A stretch of DNA of 64,000 nucleotides, from the NCBI GenBank assembly GCA_004292755.1, contig RDXE01000030.1:1-64000 (forward strand), read 5' to 3'. This stretch comes from Alphaproteobacteria bacterium (GTDB lineage: Bacteria > Pseudomonadota > Alphaproteobacteria > Elsterales > Elsteraceae). Below the pieces are notes generated by a model, which saw only the letters and a program-made list of their open reading frames with translations, searched no databases and was not told the DNA's origin. Both the position numbers and the translations under genes were made by a program. Shown here one piece after another: positions 42,451 through 51,165 of the stretch (positions are counted from its first letter, which is position 1; every line of letters starts with the position of its first letter).

Positions 42451-42778
42451 GCGGGAGCCGTTGTATCGGTCAGCCACCCCCCCGCTGTCAACACCGTTTT
42501 TCATTTTTTCTGTCACACGCCCGGCGTTCGCCGACACAGCAGACGCGAGCATTCGTCAAGAGCGCACGACCGACCTTATTTTTTCGTTTGGCGCGTTGTG
42601 AAGCTTGCATGGGCGGCGGCAACTCGGCATCGTCGTTTCGGTTTCATGCACCGCGGATCAGTACTGGGGAGGTACGGCGCGGGGGTGGTTCACAATCAGG
42701 GCGCGCGGTCAACGCGGGCCGTACAGGGATCGCTGGCGCGGCTCTGCCCGCGCCTTGGGAGGGGAGCGTGCGGGTGGC
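42451..42778. other. Gap between tRNA-Leu and the liv operon
   Basis: The left end holds the tRNA promoter. An AT-rich stretch with runs of T (about 42496-42590) lies in the middle. The right half is GC-rich and should be the livG leader. No gene was recognised. Open frames continuing into livG from upstream lack Shine-Dalgarno signals and family similarity. Confidence 0.5.
42462..42491 (-). promoter_or_regulatory. Sigma-70-type promoter of tRNA-Leu
   Basis: On the minus strand TTGACA (42486-42491) and GATACA (42462-42467) are 18 bp apart. The -10 ends 11 bp before the mature tRNA 5' end, so a very short leader is expected. The -35 is a perfect consensus match; the -10 is weaker. Confidence 0.65.
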
Positions 42779-43534
42779 ATGACCGCCGACTACATATTGG
42801 AAACGCGCGGCCTGACGAAGGAATTCAAGGGCTTCACCGCAGTCAACCAAGTCGACCTCAAGGTGCGGCGTGGCACGATTCACGCGTTGATCGGGCCGAA
42901 CGGCGCGGGCAAGACAACTTGCTTTAACTTGTTGACGAAGTTCCTGCAACCAACGCGTGGCGCGATCTCCTACAATGGTCGGGACATCACGCGGATGAAG
43001 CCAGCCGACGTGGCGCGGTTGGGGCTCATCCGCTCGTTCCAGATCTCGGCCGTGTTCCCGCACCTCACGGTGCTTGAGAATGTGCGCATCGCTCTGCAAC
43101 GCAGCCGCGGCGCCTCGTTTGACTTCTGGCGTTCGGATACGGCGCTGGACAGCTTCAATGAGCGCGCACTCGAATTGATCGAGTGGGTTGGGCTGTCGGA
43201 TTATGCCGGGTCAGTGGCGGTGGAGATGCCCTATGGACGCAAGCGCGCGCTAGAGATCGCAACCACCTTGGCGCTGGAGCCGGAGATGATGCTGTTGGAC
43301 GAGCCGACAGCCGGGATGGGCCATGAGGACATCGACCGCATCGTCCAGTTGGTCAAGCGCGTCTCGGCAGGTCGCACCGTTCTGATGGTCGAACACAACC
43401 TGTCCGTGGTGTCCACCTTGTGCGAAACCATCACTGTGCTGACCCGCGGCCAAGTGCTGGCGGAGGGGGATTATCAGTCCGTCTCCACCAATCCCGAGGT
43501 GATCCAGGCCTACATGGGGACAGCACATGGCTAA
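42779..43534 (+). CDS. livG: Branched-chain amino acid ABC transporter ATP-binding protein LivG
   Basis: 251 residues from the ATG at 42779 (MTADYILETRGLTKEFKGFT). Motifs: Walker A GPNGAGKTT, Q-loop RSFQISAVFPHLTVLENV, a signature region with VEMPYGRKRALEIATTLAL (LSxGxxR replaced by MPYGRKR, normal for LivG relatives), Walker B MMLLDEPTAGM and H-loop VEHN. It powers uptake through LivHM together with LivF, which overlaps its 3' end by 8 bp. It is the first gene of livGFKHM. The Shine-Dalgarno is G-rich but distant. Confidence 0.92.
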   Translation: MTADYILETRGLTKEFKGFTAVNQVDLKVRRGTIHALIGPNGAGKTTCFNLLTKFLQPTRGAISYNGRDITRMKPADVARLGLIRSFQISAVFPHLTVLENVRIALQRSRGASFDFWRSDTALDSFNERALELIEWVGLSDYAGSVAVEMPYGRKRALEIATTLALEPEMMLLDEPTAGMGHEDIDRIVQLVKRVSAGRTVLMVEHNLSVVSTLCETITVLTRGQVLAEGDYQSVSTNPEVIQAYMGTAHG

Positions 43535-44231
43535 GGTGATGCTTGAGGTGGCCGGGCTGGAGGCTTGGTACGGCGAAAGCCACATCCTGCACGGCGTAAG
43601 CCTAGAGGTGCGCGAGGGGGAAGTGGTGACCATGCTGGGCCGCAATGGTGCTGGCAAAACCACCACCATGAAGTCGATCATGGGGATGGTTGGTAAGCGC
43701 ACAGGCTCAATCAAATACCAGGGGACTGAGACCATCGGTCTTGGCTCCAACAAGATCGCACGTCTGGGTATTGCGATCTGCCCGGAGGAACGGGGTATCT
43801 TCTCTTCCCTCAATGTCGAGGAGAATTTGCTGCTACCTCCAGTCGTGCAGGCCGGCGGGCTATCGGTGGAGCGCATCTTCACCCTGTTCCCAAACCTGAA
43901 AGAGCGTTTGAAGAGCCAGGGCACGAAGCTTTCGGGTGGCGAGCAACAGATGCTGGCGATTGCCCGCATTTTGCGGACTGGCGCTCGGCTGTTGCTGTTG
44001 GATGAGCCAACGGAGGGGTTGGCACCGGTGATCATCCAGCAGATCGGCGCCACCATCCGAGCGCTGAAGGAGGAGGGGTTCACCATTCTGCTGGTTGAGC
44101 AGAATTTCCGGTTCGCCTCCACGGTGGCAGACCGGCACTACGTCATGGAGCACGGCAAAATCGTCGACATGATCCCCAATGATCGGATCGATGCCGAGAT
44201 GGACAAGCTCCATGAGTATCTGGGTGTGTGA
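43527..44231 (+). CDS. livF: Branched-chain amino acid ABC transporter ATP-binding protein LivF
   Basis: 234 residues. VAGLEAWYGESHILHGVSLE is the typical LivF opening. Walker A is GRNGAGKTT, followed by IAICPEERGIFSSLNVEENL, signature LSGGEQQM, Walker B LLLLDEPTEGLAPVI and H-loop VEQN. It forms the heterodimeric engine with LivG. The 8-bp overlap with livG implies coupled synthesis. Confidence 0.95.
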   Translation: MAKVMLEVAGLEAWYGESHILHGVSLEVREGEVVTMLGRNGAGKTTTMKSIMGMVGKRTGSIKYQGTETIGLGSNKIARLGIAICPEERGIFSSLNVEENLLLPPVVQAGGLSVERIFTLFPNLKERLKSQGTKLSGGEQQMLAIARILRTGARLLLLDEPTEGLAPVIIQQIGATIRALKEEGFTILLVEQNFRFASTVADRHYVMEHGKIVDMIPNDRIDAEMDKLHEYLGV

Positions 44232-44275
44232 TCAAGGGCAGAGACACGAACTAACACTTGGGAGGGACTTCAACC

Positions 44276-45508
44276 ATGTCACGCAGCATGTTCACCGGCC
44301 TGGCAGCGACTGCAATCGCGCTGGCCCTGGGGATGAGCCCCGCCGCGGCTCAGATTTCCGACAACCGCATCAAGATCGGCGTGTTGACCGACATGTCCGG
44401 TCCGTTCCGCGATCTGGCTGGTCCGAATTCCACCGCCGCGACGCGCATGGCGGTGCAGGACTTTGGCAACAAGTTGGGCAATGTGCAGATCGAAGTGGTC
44501 CAGGCGGACCACCAGAACCGCGCCGACGTCGGTGCCACCATTGCGCGTGAATGGTTCGACCGCGATGGCGTCGATGTGATCATCGACGTTGCAAACTCGG
44601 CTGTGGCATTGGCGGTTAGCCAAATCGCACGGGAGCGCAACAAGGTGCTGCTGGCCACGGGTCCTGCGACTGACGCGCTGACCGGTGCGCAGACCTGCTC
44701 GCCCAACACCGTCCACTATGTCTACGACACCTGGGCACTGGCCAATGGCACAGCCCGCGCGGTGGTGGAGAGCGGTGGCAAGTCGTGGTTCATCATCACG
44801 GCCGATTATGCGTTCGGCCACTCGCTCGAAGCAGCCGCCATGCGCGTTGTGCGCGAGACCGGTGGCGATGTGCGCGGAACCGTGCGCGTGCCGCTCAATA
44901 CGCCAGACTTCTCCTCGTTCCTGCTGCAGGCGCAGTCCAGCCGGGCGCAGATCGTCGGTCTCGCCAATGCTGGTGCGGACACCATCAACTCGGTCAAGCA
45001 GGCTGCGGAGTTCGGCCTCGGTCGCCGCGGTCAGAAGTTGGCCTCGCTGCTGGTGTTCCTGTCGGACATTCACTCGCTGGGTCTGCAAACCGCTCAAGGG
45101 CTGCAGTTCACCGAAGCGTTTTACTGGGATCTGAACGACAGCACCCGGGCCTGGTCGCGTCGGTTTGGGGAGCAGGCCTCTCCGCGCGGCACCATGCCCA
45201 GCATGGTCCACGCTGGTAACTACTCGGTCGTCACCCAGTACTTGAACGCGGTGCAGGCAACCGGCACCGATGGTGGTCTGGCCGTCGTCAACAAGATGAA
45301 GGAAGCGCCCTACAACGATCCGCTGTTTGGCAACGGCCAAATCCGCGCGGATGGTCGGCGCGTCCACGACATGTATCTGTTCGAGGCAAAGGCCCCGAAT
45401 GAGAGCCGTGGTCCGTGGGACTATTACAAGCTGGTCCGCACGATCCCAGGTGAGCAGGCGTTCCGTCCGCTGAGCCACCCGGATAACTGCGCCGCCACCC
45501 GCGGCTGA
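44276..45508 (+). CDS. livK: Branched-chain amino acid-type ABC transporter substrate-binding protein
   Basis: 410 residues from the ATG at 44276, after GGGAGGGA. A Sec signal peptide ends near SPAAAQ. The receptor domain follows: IKIGVLTDMSGPFRDLAG, then DVIIDVANSAVALAVSQIAR, KVLLATGPATDALTG and FIITADYAFGHSLEAAAMRV. It is a periplasmic-binding-protein type I fold (Peripla_BP_6). The family binds Leu/Ile/Val but also aromatic acids, amides and urea, so the ligand is open. It lies between livF and livH, with a hairpin after it. Confidence 0.9.
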   Translation: MSRSMFTGLAATAIALALGMSPAAAQISDNRIKIGVLTDMSGPFRDLAGPNSTAATRMAVQDFGNKLGNVQIEVVQADHQNRADVGATIAREWFDRDGVDVIIDVANSAVALAVSQIARERNKVLLATGPATDALTGAQTCSPNTVHYVYDTWALANGTARAVVESGGKSWFIITADYAFGHSLEAAAMRVVRETGGDVRGTVRVPLNTPDFSSFLLQAQSSRAQIVGLANAGADTINSVKQAAEFGLGRRGQKLASLLVFLSDIHSLGLQTAQGLQFTEAFYWDLNDSTRAWSRRFGEQASPRGTMPSMVHAGNYSVVTQYLNAVQATGTDGGLAVVNKMKEAPYNDPLFGNGQIRADGRRVHDMYLFEAKAPNESRGPWDYYKLVRTIPGEQAFRPLSHPDNCAATRG

Positions 45509-45524
45509 TCCAGCAACCGATGGG

Positions 45525-45553
45525 GGCTTGGCTGGTGTTGCACCGGCCAAGCC
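45525..45553 (+). other. Hairpin between livK and livH
   Basis: GGCTTGGCTGGTG (45525-45537), loop TTG, CACCGGCCAAGCC (45541-45553): a 13-bp stem with one G-U pair and no following T-run. It sits 17 nt after the receptor stop. As at ugpB/ugpA, such an element may protect the receptor mRNA and raise its level relative to the permeases. Confidence 0.6.
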
Positions 45554-45599
45554 GACCCTCGACGCTTCATCTGGTTTGTTGTGATGGATTGAGTGCGCC

Positions 45600-46469
45600 A
45601 TGTTGGATTTGGAAGCGGCGTTGACCCAGGGAACGCTTGGCCTGATCAATGGCGCGTTTTACGCGATGTTGAGCCTGGGCTTGGCGGTGATCTTCGGGTT
45701 GCTGAACATCGTCAACTTCGCCCATGGGGCGCTATACATGCTGGGGGCGTTCGTCGCCTGGGGTCTGTTGACCTTCTTGGGCCTCGGCTACTTCCCGGCC
45801 TTGATCCTGGCGCCGTTGATCGTCGGCGCGATTGGGATCTTGCTGGAACGCACGGTGCTAAAGCCCCTGTATAAGCTCGATCACCTCTATGGGTTGCTGG
45901 CGACATTTGGTGTGGCGCTGATTCTCGAGGGCGTGCTGCGCAATGAATTCGGCGTTTCCGGCATGCCCTATGCCGTCCCGCCCGATCTGCGCGGTGTGGT
46001 TGATCTCGGCTATATGTTCCTGCCCCGCTATCGCGGCTGGGTGGTGTTGGTCTCGCTGCTGGTCTGCCTTGGCACGTGGTACATGATCGAAAAGACGCGG
46101 CTGGGCGCCTACTTGCGTGCCGCGACGGAGAACCCGGCCTTGGTGCAGGCGTTTGGCATCAATGTTCCGGTGATGATCACACTGACCTATGGGTTCGGGG
46201 TGGCGTTGGCGGGCCTGTCCGGCGTGCTTGCTGCTCCGATCTACTCAGTCAATCCGAACATGGGCTCCAGTCTGATCATCGTGGTGTTCGCCGTCGTCGT
46301 CATTGGCGGCATGGGATCGATCCTTGGATCGATCATCACTGGCTTTGCGTTGGGCTTCATCGAGGGCATGACCAAAGTGGTCTACCCCGAAGCCTCTACT
46401 ACCGTTGTCTTCATCATCATGGCGATCGTGCTGCTGATCAAGCCGGCCGGTCTGTTCGGGAGAGCGTAA
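45600..46469 (+). CDS. livH: Branched-chain amino acid ABC transporter permease LivH
   Basis: 289 residues, about eight membrane helices. LGLINGAFYAMLSLGLAVIF and LLNIVNFAHGALYMLGAF form the conserved LivH N-terminal block. ENPALVQAFGINVPVMITLT is the cytoplasmic coupling loop, and VVVIGGMGSILGSIITGFAL the C-terminal signature. It forms the translocation path with LivM, which starts 3 bp after its stop. Confidence 0.95.
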   Translation: MLDLEAALTQGTLGLINGAFYAMLSLGLAVIFGLLNIVNFAHGALYMLGAFVAWGLLTFLGLGYFPALILAPLIVGAIGILLERTVLKPLYKLDHLYGLLATFGVALILEGVLRNEFGVSGMPYAVPPDLRGVVDLGYMFLPRYRGWVVLVSLLVCLGTWYMIEKTRLGAYLRAATENPALVQAFGINVPVMITLTYGFGVALAGLSGVLAAPIYSVNPNMGSSLIIVVFAVVVIGGMGSILGSIITGFALGFIEGMTKVVYPEASTTVVFIIMAIVLLIKPAGLFGRA

Positions 46470-46472
46470 CCC

Positions 46473-47462
46473 ATGGCCGCCCCCATTTCCGCTCCCGCCT
46501 CGGCTCAAGCCGGGCTGCCGCTGCCGACCACTGGCATGCCCCGCCATCAGGTGATTGCCCTGGCGGTCATGGTGCTGTTCTTCGCGCTGGCACCGTTCGC
46601 AGGGCTGTATTCCGTCTTCTTGATGAAAGTGATGTGTTTTGCCCTGTTTGCCTGTGCGTTCAACCTTCTGCTGGGTTATGTCGGCCTGCTGAGTTTCGGC
46701 CATGCTGCCTATTTCGGCTTTTCCTCTTACCTGGCTGCGCACGCAGCCAAGGCGTGGGGGTTCACGCCGGAGTTGGCAATCCTGTTCGCCGTGGCTGGTT
46801 CGGCGCTGATTGGGTTGGCGTTCGGCGCCTTAGCGATCCGGCGGCAGGGTATCTACTTCGCGATGATCACCTTGGCGCTGGCGCAGATGGTGTTCTTCTT
46901 CTGCCTGCAGGCACCGTTCACGGGCGGTGAGAATGGCATCCAGTCAGTGCCACGCCCGCCCTTGTTTGGTTTCATCCCGATGCAGGGCGACCTGCAGGTT
47001 TACTGGCTGGTGTTCGCCCTGTTCATTGGCGGCTTCCTGCTGGTCTATCGCATTGTCCACAGCCCGTTTGGTCAGGTGCTGAAGGCGATCCGGGAAAATG
47101 AGCCGCGCGCCATCTCGCTGGGCTACCGGGTCGACCACTACAAGTTGATCGCCTTCGTCCTGTCGGCTGCACTGGCCGGTCTGGCCGGGGCTGCCAAGGC
47201 GTTTGTGGTGCAGCTGGCATCGCTTACCGATGTGGCGTGGCAAATGTCTGGCGAAGTGGTGTTGATGACGCTGGTTGGCGGCATGGGCACGATGTTTGGC
47301 CCCGTCGTCGGCGCCTTCACCATCATCACCATGCAAACCTATCTGGCGGAGTTCGGCGCCTGGGTGACGGTGATCCAGGGCGGCATCTTCTTGCTGTGCG
47401 TCTTGGCCTTCCGTCGGGGCATTGTTGGCGAGGTGGCCCGGCTGACCCGCAAGTCGTTCTAA
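46473..47462 (+). CDS. livM: Branched-chain amino acid ABC transporter permease LivM
   Basis: 329 residues with about ten helices. FACAFNLLLGYVGLLSFGHA is the LivM signature, QGIYFAMITLALAQMVFFF is conserved, LKAIRENEPRAISLGYRVDH is the ATPase-contact loop, and TLVGGMGTMFGPVVGAF lies near the end. It is the last gene of the operon. Its stop overlaps the convergent SIS gene by 4 bp. Confidence 0.95.
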   Translation: MAAPISAPASAQAGLPLPTTGMPRHQVIALAVMVLFFALAPFAGLYSVFLMKVMCFALFACAFNLLLGYVGLLSFGHAAYFGFSSYLAAHAAKAWGFTPELAILFAVAGSALIGLAFGALAIRRQGIYFAMITLALAQMVFFFCLQAPFTGGENGIQSVPRPPLFGFIPMQGDLQVYWLVFALFIGGFLLVYRIVHSPFGQVLKAIRENEPRAISLGYRVDHYKLIAFVLSAALAGLAGAAKAFVVQLASLTDVAWQMSGEVVLMTLVGGMGTMFGPVVGAFTIITMQTYLAEFGAWVTVIQGGIFLLCVLAFRRGIVGEVARLTRKSF

Positions 47463-48496
47463 ACCGTTTCCGTCACTTTGCTCAGATGGCGCGGGTGATC
47501 GGGGTTCCGCCCCAGCTCCCGCGCTGCTGCTTCGATGGCTTGATACGCCGGCAGCAGCATCGCGATCGGGGCAAGCGCGCTGTGATCGGTTGAGACGGTT
47601 GGCAGCGCGATCCCCCCGCCAGACCCCCCGCCAGTCCCGCCGCCAGTCCCGTCGCCCGCCACAAACACCGGCTCACCTGCTGCGCTCAAACTCGCCACCA
47701 GGGCGTCGGTGCCTGGGGCGCTGGGGTCGGCTTGACGCAGCACGAGCACCGGCGTCTGACCCGTGATCGCGCCGCGCGGTCCGTGGCGCAACTCCGCTGA
47801 GGAATAGCCCGCAGAGGGCAGCCCCAGACACTCCGCCAGCTTCAAGGCCAACTCGCGCGCTGGACCAAGGGCTGGGCCGCGTCCGGCAATGAAGGCGCCG
47901 CGTGCGCTGATCAGGCTGGTGCGCCACGCTGACCAGTCCTGACCGAGGGCGCGCTCCAACTGCTCCGGCAAAGCGGGCAGGGCGCGCGCGAGCGCTGTGT
48001 CACCCAGGCGAGCCATCAAGGCCGCCCCAGCCACCATGGCCGCGACCACGCTCTTGGTGGCGGCGACGGAGCGTTCAGGCCCAGCCAGCAGCGGCACGAC
48101 ATGAGTGACAGCGGCTGCCAACGGCGAGTCCGCCACATTGACCAATGCGACGGTCATCGCCCCAGCCGTGCGTGCCGCCTCGGCGCATTGAACCAGGTCA
48201 GGGCTCTGGCCCGATTGGCTGATCGCCACGAACAGCGATCCGGCTGGGGCAGGCGAGCGCCCATAGAGCGTGGTGATGGAGGGAACGGCGATGGTCGCCG
48301 GGCGGCCCCATGCCACCTCCCACAGGTGCCGCAGGTAGCTGGCCGCATGGCCCGAACTGCCACGGCCACACAGCACCAGCAAGGGCGGGTCCAGCGCCTG
48401 GATCGCACCCACAACGTCTGCCAGCGCTGGGTTGGTCAGTCCCCGTGCTGCGACGGCTGGCGCTTCAGCAATCTCAGCCGCCATCAGGCTGGTCAT
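47459..48496 (-). CDS. SIS-domain sugar isomerase/deaminase (GlmS C-terminal/NagB-II-like)
   Basis: 345 residues with two SIS domains. LLVLCGRGSSGHAASYLRHL and VAISQSGQSPDLVQCAEAAR (phosphosugar-binding Ser/Gly loop) lie in the first. FIAGRGPALGPARELALKLA and YSSAELRHGPRGAI (catalytic Glu/His region) lie in the second. This matches the glutaminase-less GlmS-like proteins that act as glucosamine-6-phosphate deaminases (NagB-II). A Gly-rich linker from a 12-bp DNA repeat precedes the last part. It overlaps murQ by 4 bp, so it probably handles GlcN6P made downstream of MurQ during cell-wall sugar recycling. Confidence 0.88.
   Translation of the reverse strand: MTSLMAAEIAEAPAVAARGLTNPALADVVGAIQALDPPLLVLCGRGSSGHAASYLRHLWEVAWGRPATIAVPSITTLYGRSPAPAGSLFVAISQSGQSPDLVQCAEAARTAGAMTVALVNVADSPLAAAVTHVVPLLAGPERSVAATKSVVAAMVAGAALMARLGDTALARALPALPEQLERALGQDWSAWRTSLISARGAFIAGRGPALGPARELALKLAECLGLPSAGYSSAELRHGPRGAITGQTPVLVLRQADPSAPGTDALVASLSAAGEPVFVAGDGTGGGTGGGSGGGIALPTVSTDHSALAPIAMLLPAYQAIEAAARELGRNPDHPRHLSKVTETV
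47616..47651. repeat. 12-bp tandem repeat inside the SIS gene
   Basis: Three head-to-tail units of CCGCCAGTCCCG (47616-47627 with one mismatch region, 47628-47639, 47640-47651). They encode a Gly/Thr/Ser stretch (GTGGGTGGGSGGG). A change in unit number would add or remove four residues without a frameshift. Confidence 0.75.
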
Positions 48497-49404
48497 CGAG
48501 GGGGTGCTCCCCCCACCTCAGCCAGGGCAGCGCGCAGGTTCCCGCCGTGCTGGTCCAACATCGCGGCCGCACCGGTCGCCGACAGTCCAGAGGCGATCAG
48601 GATGGCGTGCTTCACATCGCCCCCCGCTGCTGTCAAAGCCTCCTCTGCCTCAGACAAGGGGCAGCCGACGATCTGGTGGACCATCCGCGCTGCGCGGCGC
48701 AGCAGCTTGGCGTTGGTCGCCTGCATCTGCACCATCAACCCGCGATACACTCGGCCAAGACCAACCATGATCGCAGTCGACAGCATGGTCAGCACGCTCT
48801 TCTGTGCCGTGCCCGCCTTCATGCGGGTGGACCCTGCGATCACCTCCGCACCCGTGGCGATCAACACGGGATAGCGTGCAGCCGCCAGCAGGGCGGCGGC
48901 GGGATTGTTGGCGATGCCGATGGTCACGGCGCCACGGGCGGTCGCGGCCTCAATGGCAGCCACGGTGAACGGAGTGCTGCCACTGGCTGCCAACCCGATC
49001 ACTACGTCCGAGGGGCCGATGGCATGCTCCTCCATCGCGGCGAGGCCTGCGGCTGCGCTGTCCTCCGCCCCTTCGACGCTGTGGGTCAGTGCGCCCAGCC
49101 CGCCGGCCATCACGAACACCAGTCGCTCGCGCGGCCAGTTGAAGGTGGGTGGCAACTCCGCCCCATCCAGCACGCCCAGCCGCCCGGAGGTCCCCGCCCC
49201 CACATAGACCAGCCGCCCGGAGGTGCCCAGCACCTGCACCGCAGCGTTGGTTGCGGCCACCAGCTGCGGCAAGGCGGCGCGCACGGCCGCCATCGCAGTC
49301 AGCTGGCCTTCATAGAGGGTGTCGAGCAGGTCTGCCGTCGGCCAGCCATCAACCTCCTGGTAGCGCTGGGCCATGTGTTCGGTGGCAGGTATCAGCATCG
49401 TCAT
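48493..49404 (-). CDS. murQ: N-acetylmuramic acid 6-phosphate etherase
   Basis: About 303 residues; the ATG at 49404 is used, and a second ATG at 49398 has better Shine-Dalgarno spacing. MurQ signatures are present: RLVYVGAGTSGRLGVLDGAE, VIGLAASGSTPFTVAAIEAA, the catalytic region EVIAGSTRMKAGTAQK (Glu and Lys), and the C-terminal helical GGDVKHAILIASGLSA. It cleaves the lactyl ether of MurNAc-6-phosphate to GlcNAc-6-phosphate and lactate. It lies 4 bp after ggt and overlaps the SIS gene by 4 bp, so the three are co-transcribed. Confidence 0.96.
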   Translation of the reverse strand: MTMLIPATEHMAQRYQEVDGWPTADLLDTLYEGQLTAMAAVRAALPQLVAATNAAVQVLGTSGRLVYVGAGTSGRLGVLDGAELPPTFNWPRERLVFVMAGGLGALTHSVEGAEDSAAAGLAAMEEHAIGPSDVVIGLAASGSTPFTVAAIEAATARGAVTIGIANNPAAALLAAARYPVLIATGAEVIAGSTRMKAGTAQKSVLTMLSTAIMVGLGRVYRGLMVQMQATNAKLLRRAARMVHQIVGCPLSEAEEALTAAGGDVKHAILIASGLSATGAAAMLDQHGGNLRAALAEVGGAPPR

Positions 49405-49408
49405 GGCC

Positions 49409-50941
49409 TCAGCCCCCCTCAGCCATACCTGCCATCGGGTAGGTGATGTCGGCCAGGGCAGAGTTGATCCCTGCTGGATCACGCGCGACCGCCCCAGGGG
49501 CCGCGAATGGCCGTGGGAACACGGTGCGTGGCACCTCGACCGTACGAAACCGCTGGGCGAGGCTGTGCTTCAAGGCCTCGGGCAGCTCGGGGTCCAGGCG
49601 CACGGTGCCGCCGCCGGTGGCATCCAGCCGCGGGTGGTGCATCGCTTGCTCCAGGTTTAAGCCCCCTTGCAGCCACAGGGCAATCACCTGCGCCACTGCG
49701 GGCACAATCTGGCTGCCACCGCTGGCCCCGACGGCGAGAATTGGGCGTCCAGCACGGGTGACGATGGTGGGGCACATGTTGGTGAGGGCGCGCGCACCAG
49801 GGCTGAGGCTATTGAGGCGGCCTGGGCGTGGATCAAACCAGGACAAGCCATTGTTCATCATCAACCCGGTGCTGGGGCTCACCACGCGCGCACCAAAGCG
49901 GTTGAGCAGCGTGAAGGTCAACGACACCATCATGCCCGTCGCATCGACGACCGAGATGTGGGTGGTTGACCCCTCCCGCGGGCCAGCAAGTCGGCGTTGA
50001 TGGCGGGAGAAGGCGCGATCCAGCCCATCGGCCAGGGCGTCAAGGATCGCTGACGGCTCGCTGCTGCCCGGCAGGCGCGCATCGACCAGCGCCATCGCGT
50101 CCAGCAACCGCCCGCCACCCGAAACATCGGGCACGACGTGGAGCACGGCCCCGCCATGGGTCTGGCTTGTGGCTTCGACGATCCGCGGGCGATAGGTGGC
50201 AAGATCGTCCAGCGACAGGCAACTGCCGCCTGCCCGCGCATCGGCGATCCAATCTGCCGCCAAACGGCCCTCGTAGAAATCAGCCGGACCATCCTCCGCA
50301 AGGCGCCGCAGAGTGCGGGCCAGAGTGGGCAGCGGCAGGCGACGCCCCGGCTCTGGCGGGGCACCCCCCGGCAGCAGCCAGGCAGCGGCGGCTGTATCGC
50401 GGGCAAGGTCCGGCATCGCCATCGCAATCGCCAAGGTGGCGTGCCAGTCGACCGCCATGCCGCCATCGGCCAGCGCGATCGCAGGGGCGACCAGTTCCGG
50501 CCAGGCAAGCCGCCCCCAGCGCTCATGGGCCGCAGCCAGGCCCGCCACCGCACCCGGCACCGCGACGGCCTGCCAGCCAACCACCAGCCGATTGCCGGTC
50601 ACGCCAGGGAAGCCAAGAAAGGTCGGCGGCACAGAGGGATCGATGGGATAGTCGTCCGGGGTTAAGGCCAGTGGGGCGACACCGGAGAACTCAACAGCAG
50701 TCACTCCCGGCAGTTGCGGACCCGCGACCAGCAGATAGCCAGAGGCGGTCAGGCCGCTCATCCAGGGCTCGACACACTGCAGCGCCAGGGCTGTGGCAAT
50801 TGCTGCGTCGACGGCGTTCCCACCAGCCGACAGGCAACTGACCCCAGCGCGCGCTGCGAGGACATGCTGGGCTGCGACCACGCCGCGGCGACTGACCAGC
50901 GCCGGTTTGGTGATCGTCCATTGCTCGCTCGCCGCCGTCAT
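49409..50941 (-). CDS. ggt: Gamma-glutamyltransferase family protein
   Basis: About 510 residues from the ATG at 50941. Features: RRGVVAAQHVLAARAGVSCL and GGNAVDAAIATALAL at the start, VAVPGAVAGLAAAHERWG, the autocleavage/nucleophile site REGSTTHISVVDATG (first Thr becomes the small-subunit N-terminus) and GASGGSQIVPAVAQVIALWL near the end. No clear signal peptide is seen, so location is uncertain. It hydrolyses or transfers gamma-glutamyl groups from glutathione-like substrates. Co-transcription with murQ suggests use of gamma-linked peptides from murein, though glutathione breakdown is equally possible. Confidence 0.9.
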   Translation of the reverse strand: MTAASEQWTITKPALVSRRGVVAAQHVLAARAGVSCLSAGGNAVDAAIATALALQCVEPWMSGLTASGYLLVAGPQLPGVTAVEFSGVAPLALTPDDYPIDPSVPPTFLGFPGVTGNRLVVGWQAVAVPGAVAGLAAAHERWGRLAWPELVAPAIALADGGMAVDWHATLAIAMAMPDLARDTAAAAWLLPGGAPPEPGRRLPLPTLARTLRRLAEDGPADFYEGRLAADWIADARAGGSCLSLDDLATYRPRIVEATSQTHGGAVLHVVPDVSGGGRLLDAMALVDARLPGSSEPSAILDALADGLDRAFSRHQRRLAGPREGSTTHISVVDATGMMVSLTFTLLNRFGARVVSPSTGLMMNNGLSWFDPRPGRLNSLSPGARALTNMCPTIVTRAGRPILAVGASGGSQIVPAVAQVIALWLQGGLNLEQAMHHPRLDATGGGTVRLDPELPEALKHSLAQRFRTVEVPRTVFPRPFAAPGAVARDPAGINSALADITYPMAGMAEGG

Positions 50942-51165
50942 TGAGTGTGAGACCCCACCATCGCCTCCATGCGCTGTCCCTCCCACGCGCAGCATTCCAC
51001 CATGACCGGCGGCACACCACCAGCGACTGTGCTGCAACTCCTGGCGTCTGGCGCGCATTGACAGATGTTGCGGGTGCCCACAATCGTTTTGGCGCGCGGA
51101 TTTTTCGACCAGCAGGCGAGGGCTGGGCCACGGCATCGGGCCAGCGCAAAGGGGGAGGACAGGGT

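Noticed and set aside
44279-45649. A 456-residue minus-strand frame opposite livK
   Set aside because: Antisense shadow; the sense frame has a signal peptide, a Shine-Dalgarno and receptor motifs.
47616-47651. CRISPR-like short repeats
   Set aside because: Units are contiguous 12-mers without spacers and lie in frame within the SIS coding region.
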